64,000 nt of DNA from Macrostomum hystrix. Taxonomy: Eukaryota > Platyhelminthes > Macrostomidae. A program made the position numbers and the translations under genes. Of the stretch, positions 20,692-32,600 are shown piece by piece; position 1 is the first letter of the stretch, and each line of letters opens with the position of its first letter. Below the pieces are notes generated by a model. That model saw only the letters and a list, made by a program, of their open reading frames with translations. It was not told the DNA's origin and ran no database searches. Location of the stretch: the NCBI GenBank assembly GCA_950097015.1, contig CATNEN010000001.1:11740001-11804000 (forward strand). The letters run 5' to 3'.

Positions 20692-23600
20692 CTGAAAATG
20701 GTTGCGAAGCGGCGAGAAAGATAATTTAACCATGAGAGATGAGGCATGGAACAGATGAGACATGGGAGAGATGAGACAGAAGAGAGGAGACATGGGAGAG
20801 ATGAGACATGGGAGAGATGAGACAGAAGAGAGGAGACATGGGAGATATGAGACATGGAGAGAGATGAAACGGAGAGAGATGAGACACGGGGAGAGAGAGA
20901 TGAGACACGGGAGGGATGAGACACGGGAGAGATGAGACACGGAAGGGATGAGACACGGAAGGGATGATACACGGAAGGGATGAGACATGGGAGGGAAGAG
21001 ACACGGGAGATATAAGACACGGGAGATATAAGACACGGGAGATATAAGACACGGGAGAGATGAGACACGGGAGAGATGAGACACGGGAGAGATGAGACAC
21101 GGGAGATATAAGACACGGGAGATATAAGACACGGGAGAGATGAGACACGGGAGAGATGAGACACGGGAGATATAAGACACGGGAGAGATGAGACACGGGA
21201 GAGATGAGACACGGGAGAGATGAGACACGGGAGAGATGAGACACGGGAGAGATGAGACACGGGAGAGATGAGACACGGGAGATATAAGACACGGGAGAGA
21301 TGAGACACGGGAGAGATGAGACACGGGAGATATAAGACACGGGAGAGATGAGACACGGGAGAGATGAGACATGGGAGATATAAGAAACAGGAGAGATGAG
21401 ACACGGGAGAGATGAGACACGGGAGAGATGAGACACGGGAGAGATGAGACACGGGAGTAATAAGACACGGGAGATATAAGACACGGGAGAGATGAGACAC
21501 TGGAGATATAAAACACGGGAGATATAAGACACGGGAGATATAAGACACGGGAGAGATGAGACACGGGAGAGATTAGACATTCCTGAAAGCTGAAAACTTA
21601 TTAGCTATCCTCAAATTTAAATTTTTCAAAATTTGAAAAACAAAAGAATGAAAAACCTATGCTAAAATTTATAGTAAATCGTTAAATGGCTAAATTTTTG
21701 TTTTAAGATTAACTTCTAACGCATTGAAAAAACGAGAGAGAGAGAGAGAAAGTAGTCGAAGAGTTTGCAGTACTACATGATAAGCCACCTGATGGAGAAT
21801 ATTGCAGAAGTAGCACAAAATAATCGCACGCTGTACATATAATTGAATTTAGTCCGCACTTGATAGCATTTCACGCATACACAAAATAGAGAACTAATTT
21901 AGAGTAGAAGCAAAATTGATTACAAACTTAATTATCATTACTTGTACATATGTTAAAGAACTAGAAATACCGTATTATGGATGAACAGGAAGACAAATTG
22001 AGACTAGATCGACAAGAGAAGAGCAAGGCAGCTAGCCCAGCTGCTAGGCAACAAGAGGCTAATAGAATGAGAGAAGACCGCGCCAAGTGTGCGGCAACTC
22101 TCAAGTCTAGAATGATCATTTCTTATTTATTGCAGATGCTAGTTTGGATAGCAGCGCTTTAAGGCTTTGTCTCAAACAAAAGAGACAGACAGAGAGATGC
22201 AAGTCCATGAGTCGAGTCGGTGAGTGTACATCGAGTTGAAAGGAACACTCCAATCTAACGGGTGTCCTAGGAGGTATGGCCTGGGGGTTGTTAATGTACG
22301 CTAAGCCTTCTAGTAATTTTACAATATTTTTTTCGAACTTAAAAACGGACAATAGATTGGATTGGGTGAGTGAGTTACCGAGAGAGACAAGAGGCAGAAG
22401 CAGACAGACAGTAAAACACCTGATAAAAAGCAAAACAGATTGCAGCTTTATAGTTTTTTATTTTAACACCGACCTTCTCTCTGTCTCTATTTCACCCTGC
22501 CAACGGAGAACGAAAGGGCGAGAAAGAAGATTAGTAAGTAGAAGATAGAAGCGAGCGAATTCTAGCTCGGAAGACAAAATTAGTTGAAGATAGCACGCAA
22601 TCATTGGCTCTGTCACACTAGCTAGCCATGCCGGAGGTGCGAAGAATGACTCTGGCAGTCAGGCCTAAGAATCAAGTTGGCGTAAGTAGAATCAAGCGAT
22701 AAATTGCTTTATTTTCGATTCGAAATCATGAGCTTGTTTTCAACATATGAACGTATGTTTGTTTTTAGTTCGGCCTCGTCGACAAAACGCCGAAGCTGCA
22801 GGTGGATATGAATGACGAACGAAGCGTAGAGAATCTGTCCCGAGTGTGCAACTTTCTCATGCTTGAAGGCAAAGTCTGCCTAAGAAGTTTGTTCGACGCC
22901 AAGCATCCGAAGGATGAAATCATTGAGCACCTGGCTTCGCCGGACATCCATCGAACCCTGCGCCGTCTGAAAATCAAGGATATGCTCACAGACGAGGACT
23001 GGCACACGCTCTATCCGAAGGAGAAATCCGCCGTGTCCGCAGACAACTATGATCTTCGCCTACTGATCTTATTGGTGAAGTACACGTGCGAGATTGCAAA
23101 GCCGCAGCCGAACGGTTGGCTAGGCGACCCGGAGCCGCGAGATGAAAGTCAAGGCGCGGCGCTGCAGCGGCTGCTAGGTATTCAACGCGAGCTAGCTTCG
23201 CTGCGTAGTTTGAAGCCCAGCGCGGCCAACCGACTGTTTAGTCGCATTGCCGACCAGCTGCAAAGATTGGGTCACACAAACGCGTCGGCCTGCATGAACG
23301 CGTATAAACAGGACGCCAATATGGGCGAGACTGACGCGTACTATATACTAGACGAGTTTCTGACCTGGTACAAGAAGGAGCTGAGTCAGCTGGACCGGGA
23401 GATTGAAAGTCAGGAGCGAAAGAAGAAGCGCGACAAAGAGATACCGATCCTGCAGAAGAAGCTGAAGACGCGAGATTTGGACACTTCGGAGACAAAGAAG
23501 CGGCAGTCTGTTGTCGGAAAGGCGACTATGGATATAAACGACAAGTCGCGCTGTCAGAGATGGGCGCACATCAAAACTGGCATGGTGCTGGAAGAGCGTC

Positions 23601-26600
23601 TGATACTAGATAAGTACTACGAGCATCTACTAAACGAGGTGAAGGCCGACACAGTTGTTGAGCATCTCATGAGCAAGGAGATCATCAGCCAAGACGAGAG
23701 TACAGAGATTTTTGCGACGCTGCGCAACAATGAGCAAATGTCAACGCTAATCGACTTTTTGGTGCCGAAATCTGGCAACGTGTTGGACGAATTCGTAGAA
23801 TCTTTAAAACCTAAGAATGAGCAGCTGTACCTCCAGATGTATCAGGACTATCAGGCTGCCAAGGCTGACATCCTAGCTAATAAGCCGCGTAAGTTTTTGA
23901 ATAACTACGAGTAGAAAAATTGAACTGCAGATCGTACAATCAGAATATAAAAGCCGTCTGGTATAACATTTTTAGAGGGTCTACCTTATTGCAACAACAT
24001 GCTGCGAGAGCGATACGCAACTACGTACAACAAATGGAATCCGATTCCGTGGTACACAAAGGTCGAGACGGACATTGCTGAATTCTATTGTCAGCAGCAG
24101 TTACTCAATTTGAATGGGTAAGTTAAAATCAACTGTAATCATAAGTTCGCGAATGATTTTTAAAATAGTAACTTCTCTTTTCGATTGCAGAAAGTCCGTT
24201 CACCCTTTCCAAGTTTTCGAACACAAGGAAGGTGAAAAGGATCCCCACACTGTCGTCATTGAGGGTGATCCAGGAACAGGAAAGAGTACCCTGGCAAAGT
24301 ACATGGCTTACAAGTGGGCCTCTGACGAGAACGTGTTTGGTCGACAATTTCAACTGCTCATCCTGCTGGATTTAAAAGTGACAGCTCCGACAGTGAAGGT
24401 GATGATGATGGAGCAGTTATTTGGCAGCGAGTGCAAGCTGGCTGAACGAGAGATCTGGGAGGTGATGAACATCAACCAGGCCACTACACTGCTCATTGTT
24501 GACGGCTACGAGGACAACCTGAACGACGAAATGAAAAGCCTACTCTTCGAGAATATCATGCCGGAGTTGCACATACTGGTGTTTAGCCAGACCAACTTCA
24601 CGGTCAGGCTGATGCATCGCTACCAGAGGAAGGTCATTTTAACCGGTTTCGCAAAGTCTCAGGCGGAGGAGTACGTTCAGAAGTACATCAAGCTGGCTAA
24701 AAAGCCCTGGGACCACTTTGCTTCCTTCCTTAACAAGCTGGCAGTAACCAAGAAGACAACCGAGCTACAAAAGCTGCTGGATGCAGCTAAGAAGTCGCAG
24801 GAGCCGCAAAAACGCCGAGGTTCATCCGAGTCGGTCACGTCAATTTCGTCTGGCATGCCAAAGGACGAGCGAGGCTTGGAGAGGGAGAACACGGACAAAG
24901 TCAGCACAAAGCTAAGCCGCAGCTCCAGCAAAGGTATCGGAGCGGATCAGCAGCAGCAGCAGCAGGAATCGACAGGAGAAAACGCGAATCAGAGCAAAAT
25001 CGCTTCACTTCGTCACTACTCCCAGGTGCCGCTCTACTGCTCGTTTTTCTGCCTGCTCACCGACATGCGGATGAACATCGATCTGAATTCTCCAACCACC
25101 ATTGTGGAGCAGTTTGTGTCCTGCATCAAGCTAAAGCTGATCGAGCGAGAGAAGGAAAGCCGGTTTGAGGCTAATCGCGCCTACGCCATGCTCTCCGAAC
25201 GAGCAATGGACACGATGAAGAAGGGCAGCGCGACCTTCATGTTAGCCCGAGAGGACAGCATGATGACAAAATTTGGTCTGATTCAACTTGCTACAAATCT
25301 AACCGCAGAAGACAACCAGCGCTACATGTTCGGCAACCGTCTAATCCAGGAGTACCTGGCTGCTAAGTACCTCGACACTAACGGTATCGACGAAGCTAGC
25401 CGATTCTTTCAGAACATGAGCATGACGCCGATCTCATACAATGTGGTTGTTTTCTACTGCAGCATTCGCAAATCAGATAACGACACGGCCGCCACAAGGG
25501 AGCTTTTCTCCAAAATATTGCAGTACAACAAGCGACGAGGCAAAGCAAGTCGAATGAAAATGCCTGCGGTTACATCGCCAGACGACAATCAGCTGGTGGA
25601 AGGCAAGATCATGGACTACCAGCTCAGTCTAGAGTGCGTGGCCGTCATGGACATGGCGCGCCGCGATCTGGGAAAGAAAATTGTTGAATCACTGCCGGAG
25701 CGCTTCACAGTGAAGCACGAAGGCATCATACCAAGACTGTCGCTCACTGGGCTCTCCAAGATGATCAAGTTCAACCACACAACCATCCAGGAGGTTGATC
25801 TACGATTGGATCTACTGGCTAAAGAGACACTAGAAGCCTACAAGAGCCTGGCCACAGCTATGAAGACCAACGTGCACATCAAGACTCTGCGAATCTACTG
25901 GACAGAGAAGGACTTGATGGCGGACTTCCTGCAGACCGTCTGTTGCACGGAGCCGGAGGATCCAGGAAGCGCTAGCGTCGGCCAGATGGAAATCAGACGC
26001 AAACGATCGGACCAGAGCGGCTTCCACTTGAAGAATCTAGAATGCATTGACGAGTCGGGCAAGAAGCTAGACCAGCTGACACCAAAGATGCTAAACAACA
26101 TGCGAGAGGCCTGCTCCAACATGACCAAACTTGAGACATTCGCGTTTCAGAACTGCCAACACATGGCACTGGTTGGCAGCATTATTAAAAACTTGCCAAC
26201 GAAATCAGCGGACAATCTGCGCATTCTGGACTTCTCCGGCTGCCAGATGAGCATTGTGGCGTCGCAGGATCTCAACGGCAAACTGGTGGAGAGTAAGAGC
26301 CTAGAGGGCCTGATCCTGGCCAACCTGAAAATTGACGCCATGGCTTTCAACACTTTCATAGCCGCATTCTCCAGCAATCGCACAATCATCCTGCTGGACT
26401 TGAGCGGCATTCGTCTGGACAATGTCTGCTTCTTCTCGCTGTCGGAGGCATTAAAAATCAACAACAAGCTGGAAAAGCTGTTTCTACGCCAGGTGCCCAT
26501 GGATACCAGGGCCTGCAAAGAGGTGGCCAGAATTCTCAAGATCAATAAGACTCTGAAACTGCTCCAGGTGTCGCAGGATGTCATCAGCGAGGAGGGCCGG

Positions 26601-29600
26601 CGAATTCTCGGCGAAGAGAGCCAGACTGAGGCGCGCAAGAATCGAGCCATTGTGGATGGCATCGGCATGGAGTACAGGCAGAGGCCGACCAATGAGAGGG
26701 CCAACACTAAGCGGAATCCGCAGTCTGCCAAGTAAACTTAGTAACAGAAGAAAAGTAACTTTCAGAGTTTATAGAATATTTTTTGAAGTACAGCTTTAAC
26801 TTGCTCTCTGCTTAATTAACGCATGTTCGAGTGAAACATTGACTAAAGAGACTTTATCCAACTACACATTAATTTATCTAGATAGAAATTTTTACTGTGA
26901 TCGAAAATTAATTACTAAGGGTACGGTATCACTCTTTAAATCCGCTTATTAAACAAAAACTTTGTACACATTTACGTTCGTAAGACTTTTTGTTTACAAA
27001 CAGTTTAACGACTTTTATAGTCATTGATTTTCGAAGACGGTATGCACTTCTCTCGAGGAAATGAATGATGAAAGTGACTGAGCAGCACTGACTAGAAGAA
27101 AAATTCGACCCAGTTGACTAAGACAGAGAAGCTTACAAAGCGAAGAGAGTAAGATTAATTAGTTGGTAGATAAGGCAAGGCCTGGAGAAAAGTTAATGAA
27201 TGGGAGGACCGCTCAAACTGTTGCCCCAACTCAAGCCTGGTGGCAGTCATCGAGATAGCGGACGAGAAATTCCCCACTTTTTTTTAACTCGAAGCCGGCG
27301 TATTGGAGACAGCAACGCCGGCACTACCACTACCGCCTCTAAAGAGGTCGAATAAGAGACTGGTTTGATTAAAACCCGTCGACTGGCTGCTGGTACACAC
27401 ACGCATGCGCATAGATAATATACGTAGTAGTGTGTCTGTGTCTGATGCCCATCAGTATCTCCTTTATCACTAAGCCATAAATGGGATACGACGAGAGAGT
27501 GGGAGTGGGAGACTGATGGGCAGTAAAAGCGAGAGCGAAATCTGGGAGCAATTATAGAAGAAACCCCCGATTGAGAATGAGTCGGAAATGAATGCCACAG
27601 AGTGTGTGCGAGTGCGCGCGAAGAACGAAATGACCCAGAGAAGTCTATTTAGAATCTATACGGAGCACTGCTCAGCGGAAGACTGGAGAACTTGATTGGC
27701 TGCCAAAGAAAAAGAAAATGAAAGAAAGGAGGAAATACAGCGGGCGGGCTGGAATGAATGATAGGGGTGGGGGACGAGCAGAAACTGGGAGGTATTCAGA
27801 GGATGGGGAGTATTTTGCTGAATTGAGTTCATCGACTAGCCAAGCTTCGCTCTTCAATGGGAGATAATGACGGCGCATAAGAATGAGGCCTCAGAGGCGG
27901 CGGCGGTTGCGGAGGCTGGGGATGCCGGAACCGCGAGCGAACGAACGAATGAAAAGTGCCGGGAGACAGTCTAGCCGGTGCAACGTTTTGAGCATTTTGA
28001 GCACAGCTGGCAAGAGCGAACGAATGGGCCCACTAAGGAGGAGGTCCCGCTAAGTTAATAGCTTGCCTCTTACAAAGTTTCTGCGCCGTCAATAAAGTAG
28101 TGTTGAGACGAGAGGATTAAACTGAGATTCGGCTCAAGCCAGCTCCTTGGTAATCTGATACCTCAGTTGTAAACAGAGCGACTCCTCCGCAGACAAAGCC
28201 TTCACATTCTCCCACCTGTCTAGTTCTCAAGTAAGCTTCCAGCCTGCATAGGATAACAGGCAGAGAGTTTATAAAGCATGGTGAATGACAAGGAAGAGCG
28301 AGTTTGCCTAGTGCCTCCGAGCAAACAGGAACAAAAGCAACAGACGCAATCTGAGACAATCGCTGTGGCGGTTTGTGTCAAAGATAGTTCGACGTCTTCT
28401 TCGTCCACAGCGACAGCAGCAGCAGCACCAGCTCTGTCAATAGCGGAATCAGCAGCAGCAGCAGCAGGAGCAGCGACAACTTTTATTTCAGCAACTAAGA
28501 AGCGTAGGAAGCTTCGCAGATCTGGCACTACCACAGCCGGAAGCAGAAGGCCCCTTAGCGGTGTCGGCGGAAACAGCAGCAGCAGCAGCAGCAGACGCGT
28601 GCTAGTTGGTAAGAAGGCCAGCCTAGTTGCCATCGGATCTTCGAAAAGGCACGCCAGTAAGAAAGTAAGTTCTTGAACAAAAATAATCAAGTAGGAACCT
28701 TTAAGACATCCTTCTATCTTATTTCTTATCCCATCTAGTTCATCAGGGTGTCAGTTGCTATGCCACCCAGTTTATCAGGATGTCAGTTGCTATGCCACCC
28801 AGTTCATCAGGGTGTCAGTTGCTATGCCACCCAGTTTATCAGGATGTCAGTTGCTATGAAACCCAGTTAATCAGGGTGTCAGTTGCTATGCCACCCAGTT
28901 CATCAGGGCGTCAGTTGCTATGCCACCCAGTTTATCAGGGCGTCAGTTGCTATGCCACCCAGTTCATCAGGGTGTCAGTTGCTATGCCACCCAGTTTATC
29001 AGGATGTCAGTTGCTATGCCACCCAGTTTATCAGGGCGGCAGTTGCTATGCCACCCAGTTCATCAGGGTGTCAGTTGCTATGAAACCCAGTTCATCAGGG
29101 CGTCAGTTGCTATGCCACCCAGTTCATCAGGGCGTCAGTTGCTATGCCACCCAGTTCATCAGGGTGTCAGTTGCTATGCCACCCAGTTCATCAGGATGTC
29201 AGTTGCTATGCCACCCAGCCGACTAAAAGGAGATTAAACAGGGAAGCAAAAGAATCAAGACTAAAAATAGAAATAAGAATCTAGAGATTTCTTAGAATTG
29301 CGACAAGAAAAAGTTCTTTTAGATAAGAAAAAATATGTAGAAAACGAGACTGCTTAAATTAAGATATAATAAACTATTGATCAACACAGGCTAAAAGGGC
29401 ATCCATATGCTACACTAGAAATGTGTCACGACTTCTTGAACCTCTTGACTCGTAGCAGCTTCTCAATCTCAAAGAGACAGAAAAGTGCTTTCGGAATTTG
29501 CCTCTCTTACCCCAAGCTTCTCCGTGTGAAAATCAAGCAGAAAGATGGACTACGGAAGAAAGGAAAGACGAAAAATGAGAAGAGAAGAAAATCAAATTGG

Positions 29601-32600
29601 AGGTGGTTCTGTCATCCTGCAAAACAGCCATCTCTCTATCTCTCTATCTATCTATATTGGGCTCTAAGGGTAGAAAAGCTAGCTAGATAGCTTAGAGGCA
29701 TTCAGATTAAATTATCGAATGATTTAGGCCTTCATCTTTATCTATTAGACCTTCAACTGTATGACAGACATCCTAAACCAACCCCACGAAAAATCGCAGT
29801 TCAGATTTACGGGATCTACTCTTTCGAATATCATAATTTTCCTTCATCTCCATCTGCATAGTTTTCATTCTTTATTCTCTGCCCGACCTAATATGATAAT
29901 ATATTGACATAGCCAATGGGTATATAAACTCACCGCAACTTGAACCAAAAAACTTTCTCTTCTAAATCTGTGGCCAGATATCAGACCATTTCAACGGTAT
30001 TAACAAGCTGGCACAGAAGCGAGCCCTGATGCGCTCCAAACAGATCGATCAGCTGTTGCTAACCGATCAGGAGGCTAAGCGGAAGGAGATTCACCTGCTA
30101 CTTATTGGTTAGTAGTATTAATCTCGCAATCTGACTACTGATTGTTCACAGCGTGTCTGTACTTAAGAATGTAGTCTAAGTCAGGAGAAGAATGCAGGAG
30201 GATTAGGGGTCGGTGGCAGAGCGTTTAACGCGTTTGCCTCTTGCGTCAAGGTCCCTAAGTTAAATTTCGCGGCGAGGCCACATTCATTTGGGCCTCGGAG
30301 AGAAGGCTAAGGGGATTCTCGTGCGATTCACGCCCCCGAGGGCCAACCTCCAAGGCACAGTGAGTGAACACTGCCTAGTGATGAGAAAGTCAGTGCAGAT
30401 GTACAGGTTAGCGTGTGCCTGCGTACGGTATCTGTGTGAGTGTGAACTCACAATGCAGCGAAATGGGCAGAATTGCCTCCTAGTGACACCAATGATTATA
30501 GGTGGCTGTTTAGGCCTACCATTCTGTGGATAGAGGCTATGCAACTAGCTACTTTCAACGAATATAAATATTTTAAGCAACAAGTCTTCTTTCGGCATGT
30601 CAATTCTGTAAAATTATCCCAAAATGAACTTGTTCAAGGAGGCAACGGCTGCGGCAAGAGCACCCTAGTGAAGCAGTTTCGCATCCACTACGGCGACGCA
30701 TTTCCAGACGATCAACGCAAAGCACTGGTTGGACAAGTTCTGGAGAATCTCGCCGACGCGGTGCACATTGTGCTGGAAAATATGCGCACTAGGGATATCT
30801 GGTTCCATGACCCCTATATAAAGGTATGACCTTGTTAGCACATTTATTACATGTGAATCTAACTTAGCATCCAATACGTCGGCGAGAACCAATTTTTGTT
30901 ACTATCAATTGATTTTTCAGTGTCTCTACTTTATCGATTTGATTTTTTAGTGCCGCAGCTTAATCAATCAAGTCTAGGTAGTTTATTTTATTAGGTGTAC
31001 AAAATCGTCTTTCATTCGCAGGACATGATGGAAGAATTTCAAGCCTATTGTCCGAAATTCAACAGCCAAATTTTTCGCCACTCTGGAAAGCAAGTTGACA
31101 TTGAGAATAGTATTCACTACGCCCATGTTGACTTTGTTGACGAAGACACTTTAACTTCGGCGCCTACTGACACAGACCTGCCAAGCAGTTGTTGCCATGG
31201 CGACACAGCCGACCTGTTACAGTTCGATGTGGGCTACAGAGAGGCCAGGCGAAATCACCTGGATCTAAATGGACTGGATGGACTGACAACTAATGGAGGC
31301 GGTGGTGGCGGCGGCGATACAGCCTCAGCGTCACTCATAATTTATTATAATACTCAGGTAAGAGGCCCCAGAAAATTATTCTAAGATACCTTAAAAACAT
31401 AAGTAAAAAGGCTTCTGAAATATCACGTCAAGAACACGTCACGCCATAGATCACGTATTGGAAGGATGACGACAAACATTTTTGGAAGAATGACGACAAA
31501 CAATCTTGAAGGATGAAGTCAAACAATCTTGGAAGGATGACGTCAAACATTTTTGGAAAGATGACGTCAAACATTCCTGGAAGGATGACGTCAAGCATTC
31601 TTGGAAGGATGACGTCAAACATTTTTGGAAAGATGACGTCAAACATTCCTGGAAGGATGACGTCAAGCATTCTTGGAAGGATGATGTCAAACATTTTTGG
31701 AAAGATGACGTCAAAAATTCTTCGAATGATTAGTTGACGTAGTATTCCTTAAAGCATGCCTCTCCAAGACACGGACTGAACATCGGTACACAGCCTTTGA
31801 AAGCGCTGCATAATAGCTGCGGCTTTGGCACTGATTGTACATGAGGCCCAACTGGGCCAGGTGCAATTCCAAATTACAATCCGTAAGTGATTAGCACCTT
31901 ACAATAATTAGGAGAGACGCTGCTGATCAAGAGACGATTTATGCTTCAGCAAAGTGCTCTCCAACTTTGCCAATGCAGGGCCTGGAAGACAGCCAATCCG
32001 AGACTGACGAACGCGAAAGAGAACGCGAGACGCACGCGGCGCGAACCTACGTCAGCAGTTTGGAGTTTGGCAAATTTTCGCGACGTCAACGGCGTCAACA
32101 GCAGAGTCTGACAGCATCTGGAGGAATCGGACTGGAAGATGGGCATCCACTAGACGACGCAAGTTCAGACAGCAGCTGCGCCAGACTGGTGGAACATTTG
32201 CACCTGGGCGACGCTCACGACACGGATTCGTCGTGCGGAAGGCGAGATTCGTCAACTCTGAATGGCCTACCGCCGCACGACGAGATTGTGTTCTGCTTTG
32301 TGCGACACATGAAGAATTGCATTGTGCAGCCAGAGTTCGAGCTCTGCCTGGCTGATCACGAGTACTTTAAGCCAGAGATCACCTACGCAGAGATGTAGTG
32401 AGTAGGCCCTTCAATACATTCGGATGATAGGGATGGAATGACAGACGAAAAATGAGATTCATGACGATGGATTAAGATTCTAGATGACGGACTGGGATTC
32501 TAGGCAAAGAATAGGGATCCTAGTTAAAAGTTCTAGAATAGGATTCTAGATAATGGATTGGGATTCTAGATAATGGATTGCGATTCTAGATAATGGATTG

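Noticed and set aside
20442-21580. Three long overlapping minus-strand ORFs (284-368 codons) of SSLPCLISPVSH-type repeats
   Set aside because: They are translations of the 16-bp minisatellite in three frames; the unit has no stop, so all frames stay open. They lie inside BRCA2 intron 4.
21977-22162. 61-codon plus-strand ORF before the NLR gene
   Set aside because: Charged start but an unrelated hydrophobic end; no splice support. Noted only as a weak possibility.
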